A stretch of 9,001 nt of DNA from Nostoc cf. edaphicum LEGE 07299. Lineage in GTDB: Bacteria; Cyanobacteriota; Cyanobacteriia; Cyanobacteriales; Nostocaceae. Below are positions 1-7,036 of this stretch, piece by piece (within the stretch, counting starts at the first letter, position 1; each line of letters opens with the position of its first letter). The notes beneath the pieces were generated by a model. It worked only from the letters and a program-made list of their open reading frames with translations, was not told the DNA's origin and searched no databases. The DNA lies in contig NZ_JADEXF010000079.1 in NCBI RefSeq assembly GCF_015207245.1, forward strand, positions 1-9,001, written 5' to 3'. A program made the translations under genes and the position numbers.

Positions 1-869
1 GAATTCGCCGCGCCCGTGCGGGGATGAAAGATCCCTCTCGTCCTATTGGTTCATTTTTGTTCATGGGCCCGACAGGTGTAGGCAAAACTGAACTTGCCCG
101 TGCTTTGGCTCAGTTTCTCTTTGATTCTGATGATGCATTGGTGCGCTTGGATATGTCTGAGTATATGGAAAAACACTCAGTTTCTCGCTTAGTGGGTGCG
201 CCTCCAGGATATGTAGGATATGAAGAAGGCGGCCAACTTTCCGAGGCGATTCGCCGCCGTCCTTACTCAGTGGTGCTGTTGGATGAAGTGGAAAAAGCGC
301 ACCCCGATGTATTCAATATTTTGTTACAGGTGCTAGATGATGGGAGAATTACTGATTCTCAGGGAAGAACGGTAGATTTTCGTAACAGCGTTATTGTGAT
401 GACCAGTAACATTGGTAGCGAACATATTTTGGATATATCTGGTGATGATTCCAAGTATGAGACAATGCGGGTTAGGGTAATGGAAGCCTTGCGATCGCAT
501 TTCCGCCCGGAATTTCTCAACCGCGTCGATGATATTATTCTCTTCCATACACTAAATCGCACAGAAATGCGGCAGATCATCCGCATTCAACTCAAACGGG
601 TAGAAAATCTCCTGCGCGAGCAAAAAATCTGCTTTGAGATATCCCAATCTGCTTGCGATCATCTTGTCGAATCAGGCTATGACCCAGTTTACGGTGCCCG
701 CCCACTGAAACGGGCAATTCAGCGAGAAGTAGAAAACCCCCTCGCCACCAAATTATTGGAAAATACTTTTATCTCTGGAGACACGATTATCATCGACAAA
801 AATGAAAACGGTCTGTCTTTTAGCAAAAAAGTACTGGTGAAGGTGTCAATACCACAGGTTGCTACATAA
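1..869 (+). CDS. clpB: ATP-dependent chaperone/disaggregase ClpB, C-terminal part (5' end outside window)
   Basis: This is the second AAA+ domain and C-terminal D2 small domain of ClpB (Hsp100), the cytoplasmic hexameric ATPase that threads aggregated proteins through its pore together with DnaK. The frame is open from position 3, and the residues before the first ATG (24) read IRRARAG, typical ClpB sequence, so that ATG is internal. Numbering from it: Walker A GPTGVGKT (15-22), pore loop GYVG (62-65), Walker B VVLLDE (83-88), sensor-1 Asn129 in TSNIGS, arginine finger R167 in EFLNR and sensor-2 GAR (224-226) are all intact. About 288 codons are visible of the roughly 870 usual for the family. 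The run [14 protein letters not shown] and the absence of ClpC features favour ClpB over ClpC. Cyanobacteria often carry two clpB paralogues, and I cannot tell which this is. It ends with TAA; no strong terminator with a T-run follows. Confidence 0.9.
   Translation, partial: IRRARAGMKDPSRPIGSFLFMGPTGVGKTELARALAQFLFDSDDALVRLDMSEYMEKHSVSRLVGAPPGYVGYEEGGQLSEAIRRRPYSVVLLDEVEKAHPDVFNILLQVLDDGRITDSQGRTVDFRNSVIVMTSNIGSEHILDISGDDSKYETMRVRVMEALRSHFRPEFLNRVDDIILFHTLNRTEMRQIIRIQLKRVENLLREQKICFEISQSACDHLVESGYDPVYGARPLKRAIQREVENPLATKLLENTFISGDTIIIDKNENGLSFSKKVLVKVSIPQVAT
491..498. repeat. HIP1 octamer (GCGATCGC) in clpB
   Basis: Perfect HIP1 palindrome, a highly over-represented octamer in many cyanobacterial genomes. 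It supports the taxonomic call. Confidence 0.8.
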
Positions 870-917
870 GCTAAAACACATCTAATTTGCAGATAAAAAT
901 TTTCTCAATATCTTGTG

Positions 918-938
918 GGGTGGGCATCTTGCCCGCCC
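918..938. repeat. GC-rich hairpin about 50 nt after clpB
   Basis: GGGTGGGC (918-925) can pair with GCCCGCCC (931-938) over 8 bp including one G-T, around the loop ATCTT. There is no T-run after it, so it is not a canonical intrinsic terminator. It could still mark the 3' end of the clpB mRNA. From memory, sequences of the type GGTGGGCATCTTGCCCGCCC recur between genes in Nostoc-type genomes, so a dispersed repeat is the safer call. Confidence 0.5.
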
Positions 939-983
939 TGATTATGCAACTTGAATACTGATTAGCTTAACACCTGAAGTCTC

Positions 984-1026
984 CCCTTCACTCAACGGAG
1001 ACGCTAGCACTGCCGTCTCCAAAGGG
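984..1026. repeat. Nested palindromic spacer repeat
   Basis: GGAGACG (997-1003) and CGTCTCC (1014-1020) form a perfect 7-bp stem around a 10-nt loop. It is nested within an outer pair CCCTT (984-988) / AAGGG (1022-1026), with 8 unpaired bases on the left and 1 on the right. The composition differs from the AT-rich surroundings. It resembles the short palindromic elements scattered through heterocystous cyanobacterial genomes; no function can be assigned. Confidence 0.45.
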
Positions 1027-1095
1027 CTGTAGGGAGAAGACCAAACTGGCTTGGATACACAAACAAAGTTTAAGAATAATTAAGGGTTTGAAACT

Positions 1096-1118
1096 CACGG
1101 AGGTGGGTAAACCCCGTG
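1096..1118. repeat. Hairpin with a bulged A, just left of the MITE-like element
   Basis: CACGG (1096-1100) pairs with CCGTG (1114-1118), and after one bulged A (1101) GGT (1102-1104) pairs with ACC (1111-1113). This gives 8 bp around a GGGTAA loop. It has no T-run and lies well away from either flanking gene, so it is recorded as a structural repeat only. Confidence 0.35.
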
Positions 1119-1135
1119 TATTTGCAGTTTCTAAT

Positions 1136-1250
1136 CCAATACAGTTCAGTTAAGCATTTTTTCTCTTCTCTCTGTTTCCTCTGCGCCTCTGCGGTTCGTT
1201 AAAAAAGTTGACTTTGACAAAGAGTTTTAGCCTTAACTGAACCGTATTGG
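1136..1250. mobile_element. MITE-like non-autonomous element with 19-bp TIRs and target duplication
   Basis: The ends are CCAATACAGTTCAGTTAAG (1136-1154) and CTTAACTGAACCGTATTGG (1232-1250), which are reverse complements at 18 of 19 positions. The 115-bp element encodes nothing. It is bordered by the direct repeat TTTCTAAT (1128-1135 and 1251-1258), which extends to 10 bp (GTTTCTAATC, 1127-1136 and 1250-1259) if the outermost C/G pair is shared with the target. This is the signature of DDE-transposase mobilisation. The interior (about 1172-1200) contains the CCTCTGCGCCTCTGCGG type of sequence that I recall as dispersed in Nostoc genomes. The parent insertion sequence cannot be named from this window; an 8-10 bp duplication fits several IS families. 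Confidence 0.8.
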
Positions 1251-1439
1251 TTTCTAATCGTCCTTTTTAACTTAATTTGACTGCGTGTTGCATCTATACT
1301 ACTTAGTATTTTCTACTACAGAATACGAAAAATTAGTACCCTGTGGCAGAGGCTTGCTTGCCTTGAAAGGTAGTAGTGAGATTTACGCCAAGTCGTACTA
1401 GTGAGTAATTAGTAATTAATCAAAGCAATGTGAACAACA

Positions 1440-1476
1440 AGATTCCCGACTTCTTAATTAAAGAAGTCGGGAATCT
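1440..1476. repeat. Perfect 16-bp palindrome (REP-like)
   Basis: AGATTCCCGACTTCTT (1440-1455) and AAGAAGTCGGGAATCT (1461-1476) are perfect reverse complements around the 5-nt loop AATTA. No T-run follows on either strand and it is about 570 nt from the clpB stop, so a terminator role is unlikely though such a stem could block transcription in both directions. The sequence resembles a palindrome I recall as frequent in Nostoc intergenic DNA. Confidence 0.65.
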
Positions 1477-1726
1477 AAGCTGCACATCTGATTATTTTGC
1501 ACCTAACTGATATCTTTCCTTTAACAGATGGGTATTATAAGTCTACTCTGCTAATAACATCTTCATAAATTTGTCTTCAAATAAAACACATTTACGCAAA
1601 TTTACTGTGAGGTAATGCTCTTATTATTTATCAGACTCGAACTAAATAATTCTAAAAAAATCAGTGTTTCCCGGATAAAATGAACAATTCATAAATGATA
1701 TAACTTTAATAAATTATCTTTTTTTA

Positions 1727-1770
1727 TAACTACTTTATTTGAAAGTTATTCAAGCCAAATAAAGTAGTTA
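1727..1770. repeat. 15-bp hairpin upstream of hpsA
   Basis: TAACTACTTTATTTG (1727-1741) and CAAATAAAGTAGTTA (1756-1770) are perfect reverse complements with a 14-nt loop. The stem is AT-rich, unlike the other palindromes in the spacer, and ends 106 nt before the hpsA start codon. It could be a cruciform or protein-binding site in the hpsA control region, or a relic of a small repeat. The T-run beside it (about 1719-1725) precedes the stem on the + strand, so it is not a forward intrinsic terminator. Confidence 0.5.
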
Positions 1771-1828
1771 GATCAATATCGTCTCATCTGATGCCTGTAA
1801 CAATACTTGATAGGCATGACTAAAAACT

Positions 1829-1855
1829 TTGAATAAATAGAAAATTCGCTATAAT
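1829..1855 (+). promoter_or_regulatory. Candidate promoter of hpsA
   Basis: A perfect -10 hexamer TATAAT lies at 1850-1855, 21 nt before the start codon. The best -35 match is TTGAAT (1829-1834) with a short 15-bp spacer, so the -35 is weak. Initiation about 7 nt downstream would leave a leader of roughly 15 nt that still includes the AGGAA ribosome binding site. Hormogonium genes in Nostoc are controlled by alternative sigma factors, so the real start may lie elsewhere in the spacer. Confidence 0.35.
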
Positions 1856-1865
1856 CCACTTGACC

Positions 1866-1870
1866 AGGAA
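1866..1870 (+). promoter_or_regulatory. Ribosome binding site of hpsA
   Basis: AGGAA sits 6 nt before the ATG at 1877, good Shine-Dalgarno spacing, and fixes this start codon for the very long hpsA frame. Confidence 0.65.
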
Positions 1871-1876
1871 GCAGAT

Positions 1877-4800
1877 ATGTCTAGAAAACGTCAGCTATTT
1901 AAGGTAATTCAAAAAACCTTCAGACAAATTAGCAAGCAGCTTTTATCTGCAATTAATAGGCAAATTATTTGGCTTTTGCGAACTATCTCTGGTACTCAAA
2001 GAAGACACGGTTCGGTTAATTCTGGCTTTGTATTGCCAACAGTGGCGATGGTAGTTTTGGTAGTCGTACTGTTAACAACTGCAATTTTATTTCGGTCTTT
2101 TGAGCGTTCTAAAAATGCTAGTAATGTCCGCGTGAATGAAGCGACAATGCAAGCCGCTACCCCTGCTTTAGACAGGGCTAAAGCCAAAATAAGTGCATTG
2201 TTTGCCGACCCGACTTTACCACGTTCTGTACCATCAAATCTAACCCTATACAGTACCTTAGTTAATAAACTTTCTGTCTATACATTTGGTGATGAAACTC
2301 CTATAACCCTGGCTTACAATCTTAATAAAAGTACTTCAAGTCCGAAGATTGAAGCAGCTAGTAGTATGGCTTTAGAAAATCAAGAAAACATACAAACAGC
2401 CTGGAAATTTCCTGCCGATACAGATAATAACGGTAAATTTGATAGCTTTATTCTCTATGGTATCTACTTCCGTACTCCCCCCCAAACTGGTATAACCCAA
2501 ACCAGAAGTAGAAGCCCACTAGATGCTAGAACCCCTCCTATGCTACCAGCTAAAGCAGGTGGAGCTTGTGATGTAGCTGGTGATACTAGTGCCAGCTTAG
2601 TAGGTAGTTCGGGTTGGTATAAGCTACCAAATGGCGAATTGAAAAAAAGCTTTTTTGTTTATGCAGTAACGGTTCCCATCAGTGATATTCCTACAACTAG
2701 TTCTCTTGCTAGTGATACAAAATATGAGAAGTATCGAGGTAATAAGGGCTTCTCGGCATTAGAAATGCAACAAGATCGTAGTCAAGTTTCTATTACTAAT
2801 AATGCTGTTGTCTATGAAGATGACTTAGATATTACACCAGGGCCTAGATTCCGTCTCAATGGACGCATTTTTACCAACAGTAACTTATTTACTGGTGAAA
2901 CTAGTGAAGATATAACCTTCTATCAGGTCAGTAGTAGGTATTCATGTTATTACGAACGAGAAAATGGCAAGATAGTTGTTGGCGGTAATATTGCAACTAG
3001 TAACCCAATCAGTACAACTAATCTAGGTGGAACACGCATAGATTTATTTCGAGAAAATAACGCACCTGATACAAGTAAATCTTTAGCAGATACTAATAAA
3101 ACCACCTCAAATAACTCGAATGCCATTGCTTATAACACTCAGGCTTATGCTCAACGCATAGACTTATTAGTGAAGGCACAACTTAACAATGCTACGACTA
3201 CTGATCCTCAAGAAATCAGAACTAATATAACCAATCGGATTCTAAACGATCCAAGTTTAGATGCGACTAAAGTACGTAAGGAAGAATTAGAAAACTGGTT
3301 CCGTAAGCGTACTAGGCGTGTACCATTTAACGAAGTTCCTTATGGTACTTCTGCTATTGAAAAATCTGCTGGTGTCGATTACACCACAGCAGATGCAGCA
3401 ACTTTTATGGAAGGTTCTGTTAATACGCTACGTCCAATGGACGCCTGGATTTATCCAACAGATGCTAATACAACACTAACACTAAATACAGCGCAACTAC
3501 CTACTGGAGATCCAGACGTTGTAGACAATACTCCCGTAATAGAAACACAGTTAGGCGATCGCATCGTAGTAGGCAACAACCTGCCTGAACTTATATGGGA
3601 CAACACAAAAGGAGACTTTGTAGGAGAGAATGATCCCCAACTCATCTCTGCTGGGGTGAAGTGGACAGGTAGCGCTACCAAAGATCGTACTCGTAGCACT
3701 CGCGTTAGACAGTTATCAGATTTAGGGGTAACAGGACGTGATGGTTTTTGGGAGATTTCAGCCGCTTCACCACGAACTAATATCCTTGATGTGGTCGGTG
3801 GATTGAGGGTGATTACAGGTGCTGGAGTATATAGACCTAATACAGATTCTGGATTACCTACTCGTCCAACACCACCTGATGATCCAAGCACGCCGACTCC
3901 AAGCACGCCGATATTGCCATCGGAAGTCAACGAAAGTTTTGGTACAGTAGTTTGGCCTGATACTATGCCTATGCTTGTACCCGATCCTACCGATCCTCTT
4001 GATGCGAGTAAACAAAAACGTGGTGATTTGGTAATGCGTGCCACAGCAGTGTATCACTACAATTTTGATTCCTACAATCCTCAGGCGGCTACACCAGACG
4101 ATTATCAGACACCTATGGCTTGTGTAAGTAGTTACTATGATCCCACAAACAAGGATACGGCAAGAAATACGGGTACACTGGCGGATGTGAGCGGTGAAGT
4201 AGTTGGTGCTAAACCTGCTGGAGCCAGATCAAATAATGGGATTGTTTACGAGGCTCCCGCTACTACATCTGCTGGTATAACTAGAGGACAGGCAGTAGAT
4301 GGCAATGGTTTTTTTGCAGTTGCGACTACCGATGATAATGTTACTAACACTAGTGTAACTTTGCTAAATCGCTTGAAATATCAAGCTAACTTGGTATTTC
4401 CCAATGGCCGCCTTGTAAATCCTCTACTACGGCAAGCACTGGCCAAAGCAACTACCAGTAAACTCACTCTCTCTGAGCAATCAGCAATTGACTCTACTAT
4501 CTGTGCAATACAGATTGCTGATGGCACTTTGACTAGGAGTACTACCTACATTCCTGATGGCGCAATCAAAGAAACTGCATTTCTTGATGCCCGACAAATT
4601 AAGGCTATAGATAAAGGTGCTACATTAACTGGAAAATACAATCTGGAAGTTGAACAGCGTCAGCCATTAGAAATTCGTGCCACTACCATAGATTTAAGTC
4701 TGCTTCGCACAAAAGCAATCGGCCTTGTATCGGATAAGGAATATCTATTGCCCAATAGCGGCATTATCTATGCCTCTCGTGATGATGCTCAAAAAGATCG

Positions 4801-6832
4801 CAGTGACTCAACAAGTGATAATGTCAGCGCTAGTGACTACAAGCTCGACTATGAACGGCGACCCAATGCCATTATGTTGATTAATGGCAGTAACTTGAGT
4901 CGTCTGACTGATTACAGACCGGAAGAAAAAGGTTTGATTTTAGCAACCGAGCTACCAGCGTATGTTAAAGGCAATTTTAATCTGCACACTCAACAAGAAT
5001 TTCTAGGTGGGGATCTTTTAGATCCTAGTGCCGCTAACTACGATACTAAATTTTATACTCGTACTGCGGCAAATCGCGATCCTAACTTTGCTTGTCGGCC
5101 TAATGACTCTAGACTACCTAATTGCGGAACAGGCGAAACTTGGCGACCAGCATCAGTACTTGCCGATGCTGTCACCTTGCTGTCTGATAACTTCCGCCAA
5201 GGTTTCCGCAATGAGGGTGATTACGACTTGCGAAATAACCACCAAGTGAGTGATGCTGACGCCGTATTTAATCGATTGAAGGCAGGTTTTTGGAATAACA
5301 ACTTTGTTACTTCATCTAATTTCTTTACTTCATCTAATGATGATACGTACTACAAAGGGACTCCCACTGGTGCTGACTCAGTAAACTTTAATAGTTCTTA
5401 CTTGAACAATTTTGTCACACCCATTCAACGACGAGGGAGTTTCCCAGAATATGTAATGGAAATGTGCTTCAAAATACCAGTTTCGGAATGTAGAGAAACT
5501 AATTGGTATATTGGTTACGACGGCGATAGATCAATACAATCTCATAATCTTCCAGCAAATGCAGAGCGTGACAAACTCTTAGCTGGTACTACTGCCCAAC
5601 CGGCAAAGGCTGGTTTTGAACGATTTGCCCGCCGGGTTGCGTTCAAAAGAAATAGTTCTGGTAGGCTGCTTACTAGCAGTAATATTGTCATAACTAATGC
5701 AAATTTAACTAGCACTACTCCTGTTGCACTAGGCATAACAACAGTGGGGGGAGCTAAAGTAGTAGCTCAATTTAGTGATAGCACCAGTATCATGCCTGAA
5801 CCAGCAAATAATGCCCTCTGGTTTGCAACCACGAAAAATACTAATAATACTAAGCCACCAGAATTGAATGGCAGCGAAATAATTTACAAAAATAACATTC
5901 GTCTATTCTACAGGTATCCCCAATTACCAGTTGGCTCGCTTCCTTCGCTTTCTTCGCTTAGGGATTTTCCTGGAAGCACGGCGACAACGACGGCGACAAC
6001 GACGCCATTCACGTTGTCCACAAGAGATGGATCTTTTCAACCACTATTAGAGCCTGTATTGCAATTACAGGTAACAACCACAGATCCTGACGATACTGAA
6101 AAGACTTACGTCGCTATAGCATCATCGTCTAGTTTTGTTAAAAATACTAAATGGTTGTCTCAGGCAAGTGAAACAACTTTTAATCTAGTAATTGCTTCTG
6201 GTGACACTCCTGCTCGTGTGAATTCAATTAGCGGGGGTTCAACTCCAACTACTTACGAAATCAACGGGGGTTTGCATAACTTTGTGCGCTTCTTAGAAAA
6301 CTGGAATGGGATTAATGCCAATATCAACGGTTCATTCATCCAATTTAAACGCAGTATCTATGCTAGCGCACCATTCCAAGTTCTCGTTAGACCAGGGCCA
6401 ACAACTGTTGCTGCAACCTCTTCTAACCCTAGCGTTCCTTCTTCTACTGCCAATATTGACAGTATATTTTTCAGAACTCTCTTTTCCACAAGACCTGGTT
6501 ACACATCAGATAGTACTTTCACTACTAATGGTGCTGGGGAAGCGCCTTATTATACGCCTCCTAACCGGAACTGGGGTTTTGATGTGGCGTTACTGGCACA
6601 AAATCCTGATTTGTTTGCCCAGCGCTTTGTAATTCCAGCAACAGATCCTCCGAATGAATACTTCAGAGAAGTAGGCCGCGATGACCTTTGGGTGAAAACT
6701 CTGTTGTGTGGTGTACAAACTCAAACATCGGATGGGTTTGAGGATGCGGACACTAGTTACTTTGGTAACGGTTTCAAATTTGCACTACCAGCAACTGAAC
6801 GTCCTACTAGCTGCCAACTCCAACCATCCTAA
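1877..6832 (+). CDS. hpsA: Hormogonium polysaccharide secretion pseudopilin HpsA
   Basis: A 1651-aa exported protein recognised as HpsA, the large pseudopilin-like component needed with HpsB-D for polysaccharide secretion by motile hormogonia. The basic N-terminal leader of about 50 residues ends in SG/FVLPT, followed by a hydrophobic helix (about 51-72) and then only exterior sequence. This is prepilin topology, but +5 is Thr55 rather than Glu, as in GspK-type minor pseudopilins. Visible landmarks are a calcium-loop-like DTDNNGKFD (181-189), a motif RLNGRIFTNSNLF (326-338) reminiscent of PilX-like and polymer-forming exoproteins, a Pro/Thr/Ser linker (about 652-683), a GLILATELPAYVKGNFN segment (1019-1035), and ten cysteines, all in the exterior part. 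The linker suggests two large lobes. The gene stands 204 bp from hpsB with its own upstream region, so it may be transcribed separately. Identification rests on family memory; the exact molecular role of the exterior domain is unknown to me. Confidence 0.9.
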   Translation: MSRKRQLFKVIQKTFRQISKQLLSAINRQIIWLLRTISGTQRRHGSVNSGFVLPTVAMVVLVVVLLTTAILFRSFERSKNASNVRVNEATMQAATPALDRAKAKISALFADPTLPRSVPSNLTLYSTLVNKLSVYTFGDETPITLAYNLNKSTSSPKIEAASSMALENQENIQTAWKFPADTDNNGKFDSFILYGIYFRTPPQTGITQTRSRSPLDARTPPMLPAKAGGACDVAGDTSASLVGSSGWYKLPNGELKKSFFVYAVTVPISDIPTTSSLASDTKYEKYRGNKGFSALEMQQDRSQVSITNNAVVYEDDLDITPGPRFRLNGRIFTNSNLFTGETSEDITFYQVSSRYSCYYERENGKIVVGGNIATSNPISTTNLGGTRIDLFRENNAPDTSKSLADTNKTTSNNSNAIAYNTQAYAQRIDLLVKAQLNNATTTDPQEIRTNITNRILNDPSLDATKVRKEELENWFRKRTRRVPFNEVPYGTSAIEKSAGVDYTTADAATFMEGSVNTLRPMDAWIYPTDANTTLTLNTAQLPTGDPDVVDNTPVIETQLGDRIVVGNNLPELIWDNTKGDFVGENDPQLISAGVKWTGSATKDRTRSTRVRQLSDLGVTGRDGFWEISAASPRTNILDVVGGLRVITGAGVYRPNTDSGLPTRPTPPDDPSTPTPSTPILPSEVNESFGTVVWPDTMPMLVPDPTDPLDASKQKRGDLVMRATAVYHYNFDSYNPQAATPDDYQTPMACVSSYYDPTNKDTARNTGTLADVSGEVVGAKPAGARSNNGIVYEAPATTSAGITRGQAVDGNGFFAVATTDDNVTNTSVTLLNRLKYQANLVFPNGRLVNPLLRQALAKATTSKLTLSEQSAIDSTICAIQIADGTLTRSTTYIPDGAIKETAFLDARQIKAIDKGATLTGKYNLEVEQRQPLEIRATTIDLSLLRTKAIGLVSDKEYLLPNSGIIYASRDDAQKDRSDSTSDNVSASDYKLDYERRPNAIMLINGSNLSRLTDYRPEEKGLILATELPAYVKGNFNLHTQQEFLGGDLLDPSAANYDTKFYTRTAANRDPNFACRPNDSRLPNCGTGETWRPASVLADAVTLLSDNFRQGFRNEGDYDLRNNHQVSDADAVFNRLKAGFWNNNFVTSSNFFTSSNDDTYYKGTPTGADSVNFNSSYLNNFVTPIQRRGSFPEYVMEMCFKIPVSECRETNWYIGYDGDRSIQSHNLPANAERDKLLAGTTAQPAKAGFERFARRVAFKRNSSGRLLTSSNIVITNANLTSTTPVALGITTVGGAKVVAQFSDSTSIMPEPANNALWFATTKNTNNTKPPELNGSEIIYKNNIRLFYRYPQLPVGSLPSLSSLRDFPGSTATTTATTTPFTLSTRDGSFQPLLEPVLQLQVTTTDPDDTEKTYVAIASSSSFVKNTKWLSQASETTFNLVIASGDTPARVNSISGGSTPTTYEINGGLHNFVRFLENWNGINANINGSFIQFKRSIYASAPFQVLVRPGPTTVAATSSNPSVPSSTANIDSIFFRTLFSTRPGYTSDSTFTTNGAGEAPYYTPPNRNWGFDVALLAQNPDLFAQRFVIPATDPPNEYFREVGRDDLWVKTLLCGVQTQTSDGFEDADTSYFGNGFKFALPATERPTSCQLQPS
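3555..3562. repeat. HIP1 octamer in hpsA
   Basis: Perfect GCGATCGC palindrome within the N-terminal lobe of hpsA. Confidence 0.8.
3883..3911 (+). repeat. 15-bp tandem repeat encoding the PSTPT linker of HpsA
   Basis: TCCAAGCACGCCGA occurs at 3883-3896 and again at 3898-3911, a period of 15 bp that encodes PSTPT-PSTPI (residues 670-679) in the Pro/Thr-rich linker. Copy-number change would keep the frame and alter linker length in steps of five residues. Confidence 0.7.
5307..5338 (+). repeat. 18-bp period direct repeat in hpsA
   Basis: TTACTTCATCTAAT at 5307-5320 recurs exactly at 5325-5338. In frame it gives TSSN-FF-TSSN, a small in-frame duplication in the C-terminal lobe of HpsA. Confidence 0.6.
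5978..6001 (+). repeat. 12-bp tandem repeat encoding a Thr/Ala tract in HpsA
   Basis: ACGGCGACAACG is present twice in tandem (5978-5989, 5990-6001) and is followed by a partial third copy, ACG. It encodes TATT-TATT (residues 1368-1375). The GCG/ACG-rich codons contrast with the AT-rich gene around it, which suggests recent expansion by slippage. Confidence 0.65.
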
Positions 6833-6902
6833 AGTGTTTGAATGAGAGTTTTTACATCACTTTTCGGGTGAATAGACCACGTTAACAGACCTAACCCCCT
6901 AG

Positions 6903-6927
6903 CCCCCTTCTTTAATAGGGAAGGGGG
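6903..6927. repeat. GC-rich hairpin 1 in the hpsA-hpsB spacer
   Basis: CCCCCTTC (6903-6910) pairs perfectly with GAAGGGGG (6920-6927) around a 9-nt loop, starting 70 nt after the hpsA stop. No T-run follows, only AAAATTC. It is part of a spacer-repeat type (CTAACCCCCTAGCCCCCTT) that I recall as common in cyanobacterial intergenic DNA. It may protect the hpsA 3' end or reduce read-through into hpsB. Confidence 0.55.
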
Positions 6928-6938
6928 AAAATTCAAAG

Positions 6939-6961
6939 CCTCTCCCCTTGTAGGGGAGAGG
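6939..6961. repeat. GC-rich hairpin 2 in the hpsA-hpsB spacer
   Basis: CCTCTCCCCT (6939-6948) and AGGGGAGAGG (6952-6961) form a perfect 10-bp stem with the loop TGT, followed by TTTGG. This is a very stable structure, but the T-tract is too short for a convincing intrinsic terminator. It lies 11 bp after hairpin 1, giving two tandem stems between hpsA and hpsB. Confidence 0.6.
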
Positions 6962-7036
6962 TTTGGAGAGAGGTTACGAGTATATTACACCCGATCACAA
7001 ATTACTTTAAAACATAGCCTTATTAAGAAATTGAGT

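Larger units (their letters stand above)
870..1876. other. 1-kb gene-free spacer between clpB and hpsA
   Basis: No open frame with a start, a ribosome binding site and plausible composition was found on either strand, and no tRNA or rRNA is recognisable. The left half (870-1480) is packed with palindromes and a MITE-like element, listed separately. Stretches 1259-1439 and 1477-1726 are AT-rich and show nothing I can name. The last 150 bases hold a hairpin and the candidate hpsA promoter. Regulatory sites for hormogonium-specific expression of hpsA would be expected here, but I could not identify an operator with confidence. Confidence 0.6.

Noticed and set aside
880..910. Weak ATCT…AGAT stem after clpB as an intrinsic terminator
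   Set aside because: Only a 4-bp AT-rich stem, followed by mixed A/T rather than a T-run.
1404..1417. Two tandem copies of the heptamer AGTAATT, reminiscent of cyanobacterial short tandem repeats
   Set aside because: Only two copies in AT-rich DNA; expected by chance.
870..1876. CRISPR array, tRNA or small-RNA gene in the spacer
   Set aside because: No regularly spaced direct repeats, no cloverleaf arms and no conserved RNA signature could be recognised; the palindromes are all different from each other.
1877..2100. HpsA as a degraded pilin because Glu+5 is missing
   Set aside because: The gene is full length and intact; loss of Glu5 is normal for GspK-type members, so it is read as functional specialisation.
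2477..2483. C7 homopolymer in hpsA as a phase-variable tract
   Set aside because: Short for a phase-variable tract and without any evidence of frame disruption.
2642..2656. A7-GC-T6 tract in hpsA as a possible slippage or programmed frameshift site
   Set aside because: The frame continues intact for more than 1300 codons after it and the alternative frames offer no sensible product.
3451..4044. 197-codon open frame on the minus strand inside hpsA
   Set aside because: It lies fully antisense to a well-supported gene, has no recognisable domain, and its residues mirror the Thr/Pro-rich linker coding; a shadow frame.
6306..6632. 108-codon open frame on the plus strand in another frame of hpsA
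   Set aside because: Overlaps hpsA completely, no ribosome binding site or recognisable product; composition typical of an out-of-frame shadow.
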